Source: Quercus robur
Lineage: Eukaryota; Streptophyta; Magnoliopsida; Fagales; Fagaceae
Assembly: GCF_932294415.1 (NCBI RefSeq)
Contig: NC_065538.1
Coordinates: 40,244,843-40,308,842 of the forward strand
Length of the DNA stretch: 64,000 bases
Direction of reading: 5' to 3'
Translations under genes and position numbers: made by a program
Notes under the pieces: generated by a model
Told to the model about the DNA's origin: nothing
Databases searched by the model: none
What the model saw: only the letters and a program-made list of their open reading frames with translations
Part shown: positions 34,166-45,440 of the stretch, one piece after another
Position numbering within the stretch: the stretch's first letter is position 1
How the letters are laid out: the number at the start of each line of letters is the position of its first letter

Positions 34166-35238
34166 TGTAAAGTTGTAATTTACAACTATGTGTTTTGTTA
34201 GCTTTTATTCTGTGCCAAATTTGTTTGTAATTATGTTCAATCTTTTGTATCCTGTATTTCGTGTGGGCTTTATTTGTAAGGGTTTTGTGTGACAGAGAGA
34301 GAGTGTGTGAAGACTCAAGGCATTGAAGACTAAAGTGTTTTCGCAGGTAGCTCGCGAGTAAGCATCCTGCGAAGTGATGCATGTGCCCTACACATGATTG
34401 GAATGCGAAGAGTCAGGACAGAATGGAGATAGCTGTGTTTTGCGAGTGTCTCGCGAGTAAGGCTTCCTTGTGAGATACCTCGCGAAACATTCTATTTTGC
34501 CAAAATGTCATTTCTGATACATACTTTCTATACCTACACTATATATACCCACATTACCCATAGATGTTGAGGAGTGCTTCAGAGAGAAAACCCTAGCCAC
34601 AAACCTTGAGAGTTAGAGATTGTTATACCCACAATTCTCTATACATTTGCTTGTGGATTTTCCTCAACTCCTACCTCTCCATTTCCATACCATTGAAAGG
34701 TTGATAGCCCAAACACTTACCACACCCTTTCAGAGTGTTTAGTAAGGTTTTGGTGCTGTTGGAAAGTATTGGAAGAAGCCAGGCTTTGGAGGATGCAATC
34801 GAGCGTATTGTGGGATCCGGAGAGCTAGATAAGACACGGTTCCGAGAAGCCTTGTTAGAGTAGGAGCTTGGAGGGCTTAGGTGCATCGGGTAGATTAGGC
34901 TTGGAGGGTTTATTACTAACCCATGTATCGCAACTAATTGTCTAGTGGATCGATTACCGCTTGGAGGTGGCGACCAGGTTTTACACCGAGTACTTCAGTT
35001 TCCTCTTCGATAACACATCAGCATGTTATCTTGTGTTTGCATTCTTCTTCTCTACTCTTTTTGCTTTCATATTACTGCTGTGTTTTATTGAATATGGCTT
35101 AGAGTAGTTTATTTGTTTATCCGCTCACATTTACTTTATTCCGCACTTAGTATAAGTTAGAGTAAAATCTATCAAGCCGTAATTTTTAATTTGGAGGTCT
35201 AAACAGCTTTTGTGTTTTAACATATTTTCAAGCTTTCA
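34166..35238 (+). repeat. 5' LTR of element D
   Basis: 1073 bp, TGTAAAGTTG to GCTTTCA. The U3 has CTCGCGAGTAAG twice (within 34352-34365 and 34449-34462), CTGCGAAG and CTCGCGAAAC, all within 34345-34495, ending about 50 bp upstream of the TATATA box at 34542-34547. Confidence 0.92.
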
Positions 35239-35240
35239 AT

Positions 35241-35255
35241 TGGTATCAAAGCAGG
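35241..35255 (+). other. Primer-binding site of element D
   Basis: TGGTATCAAAGCAGG, two bases after the LTR. It has one mismatch (A for G) from the initiator methionine tRNA complement TGGTATCAGAGC. Confidence 0.85.
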
Positions 35256-35305
35256 TACACTCGCTGTGGTTTTATTACCTAAGTGTGATCCTTGACCCTT
35301 TTGTG

Positions 35306-37234
35306 ATGGACCAATCACAATCACTCAATGCCCCACCCTTCTTTGATGGGAGCAATTATGCCTTTTGGAAGGTTTGTATGAGGGCTTTCTTTTGTGCTAT
35401 AGATGAGTCCATATGGGATTCCGTCAAGAATGGGTATGTTAAACCCACGACAGCCAAGTCCGAGTGGGACAAGGCAACTCTTGCTTTGGCTAATGCAAAC
35501 AATAAGGCTATTAACGCTATATTCTGTGGTGTGTCTATTGATAAATTTCACAGGATATCGCATGTGGAGACAGCCAAGGAAGATTGGAAGATTCTTGAGA
35601 CTATCTATGAAGGTACCAAGAAAGTCAAGGACATGAAGCTCCAAATGCTTACCACCAGATTTGAAGGGCTTAAGGTGGGTGATGATGAGGCTTTTGACTC
35701 ATTCTATAATAAGCTCAACGAAATCATAATTGCTATGCTTAATCTCGATGAGAAGATTGAGGATGCTAAGGTGGTGAGAAAGATTTTGAGGTCACTACCA
35801 GAGAGTTTCTGAGCTAAAGTCACAGCTATGGAGGAAAGTAAAGATTTGGATGAGATCAAAATCCAATAACTCATTGGATCTCTCCAAACATATGAGCTAG
35901 GACTGCCTTCTCACAAGACGAGCAAATCTCTTGCCCTCAAAGCCATCACTAAAAGAATGGATGACTCCTCTGAAGAAGATGATGTGGAGAAGGAGGTAGC
36001 ATTCCATGCAAAGAACATCCGAAAATTTCTGAAGTTGAAAAATAGTGGGAAGCCATTTAGCAAAGGAAAGTTTTCATCCTCCAAGGGTGATAGGAAGGAG
36101 TTTAAGAAGAAAGATGGAAAGGAGTTTCAATCCCCTCAAGGAATTGTGTGTTATGAATGCAATGGTCATGGGCATCTCAAGAAGGAGTGTTCTAACTACT
36201 TAAGAGGGAAGTGCAAAATGTTTGCCACTACTCTTAGTGATTTTGATAGTTCAAATTTAGACACTGAAGGAAAATGTGACAGTAAGGGGAACTATCGAGC
36301 CTTCATGACAATTGCCTTCGTTGATTCAAAGAATGATTTGAGCAAATTAGTTGATGAACTTGGTGATCTTTCCGAGGATGAGGAAATTGAAGAATCGAAT
36401 GATGAAGACGTGTGCCAAAATGAAAGGGAAATCAACCTATAAGAAGCATATGATTCGCTGTTGGAAGATTGTGGTAAATACACCAAAGTTGCGAATCTTG
36501 ATGTGAAAAAGATGAAAAAAGTTGAAGAAGAACATAGGTGTATACTTGTGCAACTCAAGGAAGCAAAGTGTGAAGTAGAAGGACTCAAGGGAAAGTTGGT
36601 TGAAACTTACTCTAAGATCAAGTTTCTTGAACTTGAGGTTATCCAAGCTAATGTCAAGGTTAAGCGCATCTCCACCAAGAAACTTGACAGTGTGCTGTCC
36701 TCTCAAAAGTCTTCACATGATAAGACCAGTTTAGGCTATACCAGAGAAGGAAGTTCTAACAACAAACCCAAGAAGGAAGTAAGGTTTGTTTCAGCCAAGA
36801 ATGAAGAGAAACTCAAAGAAGTGAAGCCTAAGATTGAGACCCCTGCTGTAGTAAAGAGAACCATTGGTGCAAGACCAAAGGAAAGAAGGAAGTCATTACC
36901 CAAAAATCAATAGGGGTTTCATGTGAAGCATGTGTTTCATCATTGTGGCATACAAAGGCACACAAGGCCAAATTGTTTCAAGCTTCATGCACTCAAGAGG
37001 GCTAAATCTATGCGTGGTCAAGAAAGTTCTAAAAGAAGACCAAGGGAAGCACAAGCTAAGGGAGATAGTGAAGGACATCTCATTGAAGACGTTATGGAAA
37101 TGCTGAAGAACATATCACTATGCCTTGCTAGCTTCACTTCGAGGTTTGAAAGTTATGCTGGTCATACCCTGCCATCTAAGGCTCTCACCCAAAATACCCA
37201 TAAAGAGTGGGTGAAGAAGGGTACCTATGCATGA
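35306..37234 (+). pseudogene. gag of element D: UBN2-type copia gag with four in-frame stops
   Basis: One frame runs 643 codons from the ATG at 35306 with no frameshift, but with stops at 35810-35812, 35867-35869, 36440-36442 and 36911-36913. The N-terminal 170 residues are a typical UBN2 copia gag domain (a Phe-Asp-Gly-Ser-Asn-Tyr start, 'FEGLKVGDDEAFDSFYNKLN', 'ILRSLPESF'). A CCHC knuckle CYECNGHGHLKKEC is encoded at about 36149-36190. A Lys/Glu coiled coil follows, then a second knuckle whose first Cys is Phe (FHHCGIQRHTRPNC, about 36935-36976) and a Trp-Val-Lys-Lys tail. Gag would package element RNA. It cannot be made full length now. Confidence 0.88.
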
Positions 37235-38339
37235 TCACTCTTTATGCCCATGCATTAATATTTCTGATGTTTAGGGTCACAGGTTCATGCATCATGACAT
37301 ACACATTTCTCTTGTGTTATTGCTTCCAGTTTATAGCATGTTTCTTTTACAAGTTTTTTCTTGTACTTGTTGTTTTGTTGATCTTACTTTTCTTGTCTTG
37401 TTTTTTAGTGTGTTCAAAAATTCAAAAACCCATAAAAATTGAAAAATCTTTAAAAAGTTTGATCACTTGTGTTATGTATTTCACATGTGAGTTTGGCCTA
37501 GTACTTTCGTACTAATGGCATAGTGCATTTATGAGCTTAGATTGTTATGTATGCATATATATCTTTGTGGGAGAAATCTTGAAAACTATGTGTGATTGTT
37601 GTAAATAGATCTTCAAGCTTGTCATGAATGATTGGTCAATAGTCTTGATGGTCTTGATACTTGCATAAACTTGTGCCTATATATCTTCCCACTTTTTTTT
37701 TTTTTTTTTTTTTATGTTTTTGTTTAAAGAGCTCAACAAATGTAAATCTCAAAATGAAAAGAGATAATGAGCTGCAAAAGCCATCGCACATACTAGTATT
37801 TGACTAGGAAAAAGGAAAGCAACATTTTAAATTGAAATGTAGTGCTCAAAAAGCCAAAGGCTAACTCTCAATGTTGAAATATAAAAAATTTCAAGCACCA
37901 ATCTCAAAAAGGAGATGTATTGTTCAAAAAGATCAAATGTTATGATTTGTGCAGAAGCCAATTGAAAAGCTTCTAAGATTTGTAATCATTTTCTTGTAGG
38001 AGGTCATATATGTTCGTTTCTATAATTGAGATAGACCACTTGATTTAGTACCTGTTGTGTATGACTTAATTGAATTGATCATTGAAGCTTCACTCTGGTC
38101 TAAGAACTATTCCACATTTGATACTCACCCACAACACACAAGACTTTGTTCAAATAATGCTTATCTCATTTGTGTGATTGTACATGTTCAAATGTGATGT
38201 GTATGCTCAATTACTTGCTGATCAAACCTAAAAAAATTTTTGAGTATTTTATATGTTTTTTAAAGTGATTTTATACTTTCGTTTTTTTAAGTTTTTGTTT
38301 AAAATGCTTTTTTGTTTTTTTCTTCAAAAACTAGTTCAA
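37235..38339 (+). other. Spacer of element D between gag and the second ORF
   Basis: No gene. This is where pol would be expected, and no trace of protease, integrase or RT is visible. There is a poly(T) run near 37693-37713. Pieces such as 'aaaattgaaaaatc' near 37435 also occur at the start of element A's spacer near 205, supporting a shared layout. Confidence 0.6.
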
Positions 38340-38762
38340 AAGCAGTTTCGCAAGAAGCTCACGACTTAGAGCTTCCTACGAAAAGTGTTTAAGGGAATTC
38401 TAAAAATTTCATTTTCATACAAAGAGTATCGTGACTATTTCGCAGCTAAACCCTTTTTGTGAAATGTTTTTTAGAAAAAAACTGGAAAAACACAAGTTTC
38501 ATACAGAGGCTATCGCGACTATTTCGCAACTAAAAACTTCTCGTGAAAGCTTCTATGCTTTAGCGGTGTTTTTCGCGACTAATTTGTGACTGCCTAACCT
38601 GCGAAAAACGCATGTTTTTAGTTTTATAAGGCTGATGTGATAGTTTTTTAAACATTCTCATTTCCTTTGCCTTGCCTCTCTCAAACCCCTCTTAACCCCA
38701 AACTGATTTTTACTCTAAACCCCATCACTTTCAAGCAAATCTCTGCAAAATCAATCTCAAAG
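38340..38762 (+). promoter_or_regulatory. Putative promoter and 5' UTR exon of the second ORF of element D
   Basis: Words with a TCGC core (for example TATCGCGAC, TTTCGCGAC, CTATTTCGCA) are spread over 38346-38610, followed by a TATAAG box at 38625-38630 and a pyrimidine-rich leader. The leader ends in a donor GGTATG (GT at 38763-38764). An intron would run to a TGTGCAG acceptor ending at 39464, directly before the ATG. The words resemble those in this element's own U3. Promoter function is inferred. Confidence 0.45.
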
Positions 38763-39464
38763 GTATGTTTTTAACATTCTTTTCATCTTTTCCACTTAGA
38801 TTATGCAAAAATTATCTTAGGGTTTTTTTAAATTGGGGATTTTTCGAAAATGGGTTGGGGTTCTTGATTTTAACCAAAATATTTTCAAATTTTTTATTAG
38901 GCTGTGTCTTATTTCACTTGTGTGTATCTGTGTTGGCCCCTTATGGCATTTTAATAATGTATTAAGGCATTTTTACATGTGTTCATGCATTGTCTATTGG
39001 TGTTTTGTAGTGTTGCATGCTTTGTGTTTGACAAAATGCTTAAGTGGCATTTTTGTGTTAAATTGTACTCAAATGAGTTCCATTGCTTGGGGTTACCCTT
39101 GATTGAACATGCTTGACATGTTTTGGTCAATGGCTGTGTGTTCTACACACTTTGCCCAATTTGTGCCTCAATGCCATGCCATGCACCACCTAGGCACACA
39201 CCATGCATCAATTCATGCACACACATGCACAGCAGATGCACACACATGCACAGTTACAACTTTCTTGCATTTTGCTCATGTTTAAATGTTTTAGCACCTA
39301 TAGCATGTTGTTTTAATTGGGTTTTGTTCTATTTTAAGATGTTTGTGCTCTATTTTAAACACTTTTACTTTTGTTTTGGACTAACATGAAACTAATCATG
39401 TTTGTGTTCTATTTTTGTGTTTTTGCACACGTTTTCCTTTTATGTTCTCTGTTTGCATGTGCAG

Positions 39465-40449
39465 ATGTCTCCAACCAACCATTTAGCAACCAAGAAATCC
39501 TCCAAGCATGCTCGCACAAATTCTGACAACTTCAAGTCTGTTGAAGCAAATTTGGCTTACAATGACTGCTATAAAAGAGTCACGATTATCGTGGAAAGGG
39601 TCGTGAAATTGGATACCCTTAAGGACACTTGCATCTCTAAAGAGTTCAAAGAAAGGTCATGGACAAAGCTCGGAGATCATAAAAGAGTTTTTCTCAAATG
39701 CTAGTGTAAATGGAGACCACATCAATTGCTACGTGAGACACAAAGAGTTTGTGATTACAAGGGAAAGCATTCAAGAGTTTTTGGAAGTTCGTCCTCCCTC
39801 ATAGCCAATCACAGTCCAATATGATGATCGCTTGGACTCCATTGAGAAGATGGTGACAATTCTTGGTGGTACACTTAAGAAGTCCTCCATGAACACAATT
39901 CCGTTCAATCCGGAGATGAGGACTTTAGCTTATGTGATGACCCATAATCTGTATCCAGTCATCAACCTGACAACGTTGTTCACTCTAAGGACAATCTTCT
40001 TGTACGATCTCTTCACACATAAAGAGATTGATATTTGTGGACACATCTTCCACCTTCTGACCAAGAGCATCACTAAAAGGAACTCAAGGATAATCATGCC
40101 ATTCCCTACTCTTATTATAGGTCTCATTGCAAAGATGAAGCTCAAACTTCTGAGCGATCTCACAGTACAACAAAGAGAATATCCCATTGGTGCACACACT
40201 ATGACTCGAAGCACAGCTCACATTAAAGGATCCAAAATCGATGTGTCTCAAATACCAAGGGATCGAGTTGAGGAAGAGGCTGGAGATATAGAAGAGGAAA
40301 TTGAGAGATTCACCACTGCTCCAGAGACTTCAACTCAGCCATCATCTTCAGCACCAGCACGAGGACCCGACAGACTTGATCGCCTCATTGCCAGAGTAGA
40401 GCAGCTGTATACTATGCTAGACTCCCATGTGCAGCACACTGCAGACTAG
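39465..40449 (+). pseudogene. Second ORF of element D: env-like / 'putative plant transposon protein' type, broken
   Basis: ATG at 39465, just after an acceptor site. The frame is good to about 39685, where a single-base shift moves it by one. It then continues through one stop (TAG 39802-39804) to the end at 40447-40449, about 328 codons in all. The protein has a Ser/Lys-rich start, a central globular part with a 'REFVITRES..EFLEV'-type motif, a conserved Leu/Phe/Ile-rich block (about 39905-40130) shared with element A, an acidic Ser/Pro linker and a short C-terminal Leu-heptad coiled coil. It sits where Sireviruses carry an env-like gene. No signal peptide or clear membrane anchor is visible. 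The family name is from memory. Confidence 0.6.
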
Positions 40450-41285
40450 TTTGCATACATCCAGGGTTAGATCACTACATTATCTTCATAGATCGAGGAT
40501 TTTTCTGTGAGGCAAGGATCAAATTCAGAGTCCGACCAGTTCTAGCCTCTTTGGCCATTCCGGTAAAAAAAGGGGAGAAAATTTTAAGGGGGAGCTTGCA
40601 CAGTTGAGGGGGAGCACAACTTAGGCCTTAAATACATTGGTTCATTCAGGCGGTTTAGCATTATTTATGTTTGGTTTAAACTGTTTTAATGTTTATAACT
40701 CTTGGATAGTCGTTTTTATTGCTCTTCTTTAAAGCTTAAGTACTTTGTTTTTATATTTCAATTTTATATTTAGTACTTGTGTTTATCTCAACACTTTGTA
40801 GCATTTTTTAGTGCTTTTAGATGTTGATTATATATCTTAAGTACCTCACACTTGTACCCTTGTAGGATCTTGTATCCTAGATGCATATACTTCATGTATT
40901 TTGCGTTGGTTGTGTGTTGGACATGCAATTGATCATTGTGATTGTTCTTCATTGCATAGCATGTCCGGATAAGCATTGTTAAATGTTCATTGTAGTCATT
41001 CTTTAATAACTGACCTTGTTTGATCAAGATATGCTTACATGTTTTACAGTGTTTACAAACTTGATCGCACTTTACTTGCTTATGTACGTACCTTGTATTC
41101 AACTTGTCATAAGCTTAATGAAAGTTTTGTTTGTGTGCAAGTGTTTCAGGTTATAGGTATATATGTGCAAGTATTTCACAGCTTCTAGATTAGGTATGAG
41201 TGAGTTTTGTCACTGTTCCCAAACTCACGTCTAAGTCTAGAGTCTATTTTAGGGGTTTTGTCACGAAATAGCCAAATGGGGAGAT
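40450..41285 (+). other. 3' internal region of element D with polypurine tracts
   Basis: Non-coding. Three purine tracts (about 40567-40576, 40585-40594, 40606-40614, AGGGGGAGC type) lie 650-720 bp before the LTR. The functional tract AAATGGGGAGAT (41274-41285) abuts the 3' LTR. Confidence 0.7.
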
Positions 41286-42357
41286 TGTAAAGTTGTAATT
41301 TACAACTATGTGTTTTGTTGGCTTGTATTCTATGCCAAATTTGATTGTAATTATGTTCAATCTTTTGTACCCTGTATTTCATGTGGGATTTGTTTGTAAG
41401 GGTTGTGTGTGTGAGAGAAAGAGTGTGTGAAGACTCAAGGCATTGAAGACTGAAGTGTTTTTGCGGGTAGCTCGCGAGTAAGCATCCTGCGAAGTGATGC
41501 AGTGCCCTGCACATGACTAGAATGCGAAGAGTCAGGACAAGATGGAGATAGTTGTGTTTCGTGAGTGTCTTACAGGTAAGGCTTTCCCATGAGATACTCG
41601 CGAAACATTCTATTTTGCCAGACTGTCATTTCTGATACACACTTTCTGTACCTACACTATATATACCCACATTACCCACAGATGTTGAGGAGTGCTTCAG
41701 AGAGAAAACCCTAGCCACAAACCTTAAGAGTTAGAGATTGTTATACCCACAATTCTCTACACATTTGCTTGTGAATTTTCCTCAACTCCTACCTCTCCAT
41801 TTTCATACCATTAAGAGGTTGATAGCCCAAATACTTACCACACCCTTTCAGAGTGTTTAGGGAGGTTTTAGTGTTGCTGGGAAGCATTGGAAGAAGCCAG
41901 GCTTTGGTGGATGCAATCGGGCGTATTGTGGGATTCGAAGAGCTAAAGAAGACACAGTTCCAAGAAGCCTTGTTGAAGTAGGAGCTTGGAGGGCTTAGGT
42001 GCATCGGGTAGATTAGGCTTGGAGGGTCTCTTGCTAACCTATGTATCCCAACTAATTGTCTAGTGGATCGATTACCGCTTGGAGGGTGGCGGAGAGATTT
42101 TACGCCGAGTACTTTGGTTTCCTCTCCAATAACACATCGGCATGTTATCTTATGTTTGCATTCTTCTTCCCTACTCTTTTAGCTTTCTTATTACTACTAT
42201 ATTTTATTGAATATGGCTTAGAGTAGTTTATTTGTTTATCCGCTTGCATTTACTCTATTCCGCACTTAGTATAAGTTATAGTAAAATCTATTGAGCCGTA
42301 ATTTTTAATTTGGGGGTCTAAACAGCTCTTGTGTTTTAACACATTTTTGAGCTTTCA
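41286..42357 (+). repeat. 3' LTR of element D
   Basis: 1072 bp; same ends as the 5' LTR. Several CG dinucleotides of the U3 words are changed here (for example the second word reads 'cttacaggtaag' where the 5' LTR has CTCGCGAGTAAG), while the first word is intact. Confidence 0.92.
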
Positions 42358-42362
42358 AAGAT

Positions 42363-43618
42363 ACACAAAAGGACAAGCCCAGAGTCAAGAAGATAGAGGA
42401 GGAAATGTTGAGCCCGAAAACCTGCTAAGGGGTACCGCTTCACGAAGAGTGCCACACTTGGAAAGGGAGATGGATTATATGAGGAAGGCCATGGATGTGA
42501 TGAGGGAGAACATGAGAACAGTGAATCCCGTAGATGATTTAGTTCATTGAACAAACTCCCCTTTCATGGCTTCCATCAACAGTCACCCCTTGCCTTCTAA
42601 GTTCAAGATGCCTTCCTTGGACTTATATGATGGTATACGCAACCCTTTTGATCATATCGCTACTTTCAAAACTACGATGCACCTTCAAGGGGTTCCAGAT
42701 GAGATTATGTGTAGGGCCTTCCCTACCACCCTCAAAGGGCCAGCACGAGTGTGGTTCAGCAAGATACCTTTGAATACTGTGAGTTCTTTTGAAGAATTGA
42801 GTAAGCTATTTGTCAACAATTTTATCGGAGGACAAAGGCATAAACATTCCTAGTCCAGCATGTTAACTATAGAGCAAGGGGAAAATGAAAACTTGCGGTC
42901 CTTCATTCCTCGTCTCAACAGGGAAGCCCTGACGGTGGATGAGATGGATGACAAATTGTTATTGGCAACCTTCCATAATGGAGTTAACTCTGATTTATTC
43001 ATCCATAAGCTTTATGCACAAGAGTCTTTAACCACGGCTGAACTCGTCCATTCGTCCCAAAATATCATGAATGCAGGAGACGTAATTATCACTAAGAAGA
43101 GGAAGAGAGCTGAGTGAATGGAAGCAGATCTCCCGCGCCATCTTGAGCAGGGTCCTCGTCCAAAAAAGGCATAGATGAGAGAGAAGAAAGATCGAGACAA
43201 CAAGAAGGCAAGTTCTTCAACGCAGAGTCAACAATACACGTCCTTGAACATGCCGCTTGAACAAGTGCTTATGCAAATCAAGGATGATCCTTCCTTGAAG
43301 TGGCCGGAAAAGATGAAGGGAGATCCTAACAAGCATAATAGGAACTAGTATTGCCGCTTCCACAGAGATCATGGAAATGAAATGGACGAGTGTTTTGATT
43401 TGAAGCAAGAGATAGAGAATCTCATCAGGCAAGGAAAATTGAGAAATTTCCTTGGACGAGATCACAAGGACAAGAAGTTGAAGGGAAAGCTAGAAGAGTT
43501 GTCACGACTCCCGCTTGGAGAAATAAGAGTTACCATAGGAGGGACCTCGACAGGACAATCTTCCAAGTCAAGGAAGACTTACTTGAAGGTAGTGCAAAAC
43601 GTCCAACTTTCAGGATGA
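42363..43618 (+). pseudogene. gag of element F, main part
   Basis: Frame continues from the fragment at 34081. It encodes the Ty3/gypsy Retrotrans_gag domain (MPSLDLYDGIRNPFDHIATF, then a Trp-Phe block and 'LRSFIPRLNREALTV'), stops at 42548-42550, 42851-42853 and 43115-43117, and then a Cys/His segment YCRFHRDHGNEMDECFDLK typical of the Tat-clade gag C terminus. It ends near a stop at 43616-43618, after which the same frame continues into protease. Confidence 0.85.
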
Positions 43619-44341
43619 TCCCCAAGGACGAGGGTAACGGATGAGCAAGCCATTACGTTCATGAATAAGGAAGCTGAAAGGGTTCACCACCCAGATGACG
43701 ACGCGATCGTCATCACTTTGCTTATTATTGATTATACGACCAGAAGGGTGTTGGTGGATAATGGAAGTTCGGTGGACATCTTATATTACCTTGCTTTCCA
43801 GCAAATGAGGATTGGACGAGATCAACTTCGTCTAGTAAATTCACCTTTGGAAGGATTTGGAGGGATGAAAGTGCAGCCCATGGGTACCATTACGTTACCT
43901 GTGGTGGTAGGAGCATATCCACAACAGATAACCAAAGAAGTAAACTTTCTTGTCGTGGACTATTTGTCGTCATACAATGCTATCATTGGAAGACCAACTT
44001 TAAACAGTTGGAAGGCAGTAACATCTACTTACCATTTATCTTTTAAGTTCCCAACAGATTACGAAGTGGGTCAAGTGCAAGGAAACCAATTAGCCGTCAG
44101 AGAATGCTATCTAGCCATGTTGGCCATGGACAAGCACGTGCAGACGATAAGCATAGACGAAAGCAGGGTTACCACGGAGCCCATGGAAGCATTGGAAGAT
44201 GTTCCTTTGGACAAAAGCAACCCTAACAAGTTCACAAGGATTAGAACAAGCATGGAAATGAAGACGAAGCAAGACCTTGTCCATTTTTTAAAGAAGAGCA
44301 TGGATGTGTTCACATGGTCACGAGGATATGCCAGGTATTGA
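43619..44341 (+). pseudogene. Aspartic protease region of element F
   Basis: The catalytic motif is Asp-Asn-Gly (43757-43765) in 'RVLVDNGSSVDILYY'. A retropepsin flap-like region and the 'AIIGRPTLNSWKAV' segment, typical of the protease C-terminal hydrophobic-Gly motif, follow. The frame closes at 44341, before RT. Some Tat-clade elements have Asn or Gly at the second position, so DNG need not be a defect. Confidence 0.8.
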
Positions 44342-45440
44342 CCCAAGTGTAATCACTCAACGTCTGAACGTATATCCTTCCTCCAAGCCCAAGCGTCAAA
44401 AGAAAAGGGTTTTTGCTCCTGAACAAGATAATGCTATTAAAGAGGAAGTCCAAAAGTTGACCATAGCATAATTTATCTGAGAAGTTTATTACCTAGACTA
44501 GTTGGCCAATGTGGTGATGGTTAAGAAAGCTAATGACAAGTGGAGGATGTGCGAGAACTTCACCAATTTGAACAAGATAGCTATCCGTTGCCACATATTG
44601 ACCAGCTAATGGACTCAACTACAAGTCATAAATTACTAAGTTTTATGGACGCCTTCTCGGGCTATAATCAAATAAGGATGGACGAAGTAGATCAAGAGAA
44701 GACATCTTTCATTACCAAGGTTTATTTTGCTATAAAGTGATGCCCTTCGGTTTAAAGAATGCAGGAGTAACTTATCAAAGGCTGGTTAACCATACGTTTC
44801 GCCCACAGATTGGATGGAATGTGGAAGTTTATGTAGATGATATGCTGGTGAAGAGTTTGGACGAGGAAAAGCATCTGGACGACCTTCAAAATACCTTTGA
44901 TATGCTTAAACGATATAACATGAAATTGAATCCAAGTGTGCTTTTGGAGTCTCGTCTGGTAAGTTTCTTGAGTTCGTGGTTTCACATCGGGGAATTGAGG
45001 CAAATCCCGATAAAATCCATGCAATATTGAATATGGAGCCACCAAGGAACATCAAAGAAGTCCAATCTCTCACCAGACGAGTTGTTGCCCTTAACAGGTT
45101 CGTCTCTAAAGTTACTGACAAATGCTTACTATTTATTAAGGTTCTTAAAAAGGCATTTGAATGGACAAACAAGTGTCAAAAAGCCTTTCAAAACCTCAAG
45201 GCCTACCTCACAGCAACTTCTCTGCTAAGCCCGTCTATACCAAATGAAGAATTATATTTGTATTTAGCGGTGTCACTGCATGCAGTGAGCTCAACATTGA
45301 TTAGAGAAGAAGGAAAAATACAGAAGTCAGTTTATTATACAAGCCGAGCGCTAAGAGAGGCAGAAGGACGGTACCCAATGATGGAAAAGCTAGCCAATAA
45401 ACGCAATAAAAGCACAAATATTGGTGGATTTCATTGTAGA
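44342..45440 (+). pseudogene. Reverse transcriptase and first RNase H of element F, frameshifted
   Basis: RT blocks are readable in two frames with stops between them: 'MDAFSGYNQIRMDEVDQEKT' near 44645, 'MPFGLKNAGVTYQRL' near 44740 and the catalytic Tyr-Val-Asp-Asp at 44830-44841. A frame change follows near 44960. 'GIEANPDKI' (RT connection) and an RNase H_2-type stretch ending in 'VYYTSRALREAEGRYPMMEK' follow. Upstream, 44460-44620 contains several stops. The YVDD motif itself is intact. Confidence 0.85.

Larger units (their letters stand above)
34166..42357 (+). mobile_element. Copia-like LTR element D with gag and a second ORF but no pol, complete structure
   Basis: Two LTRs (34166-35238, 41286-42357), a primer-binding site and a polypurine tract are all present, with a perfect target duplication AAGAT (34161-34165 and 42358-42362). 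Between the LTRs there is a full-length but stop-containing gag (35306-37234), a 2.2-kb spacer and an env-like/transposon-type ORF with a 5' intron (39465-40449). Protease, integrase, RT and RNase H are entirely absent. The layout matches a Sirevirus-like copia element that lost pol. LTRs differ at 4 of the first 75 aligned bases, so the insertion is not recent. Confidence 0.92.

Noticed and set aside
39103..39389. Cys/His-rich open frames that look like a small metal-binding peptide
   Set aside because: They lie in the putative intron before the second ORF of element D and come from a 'cacacatgcac' tandem repeat.
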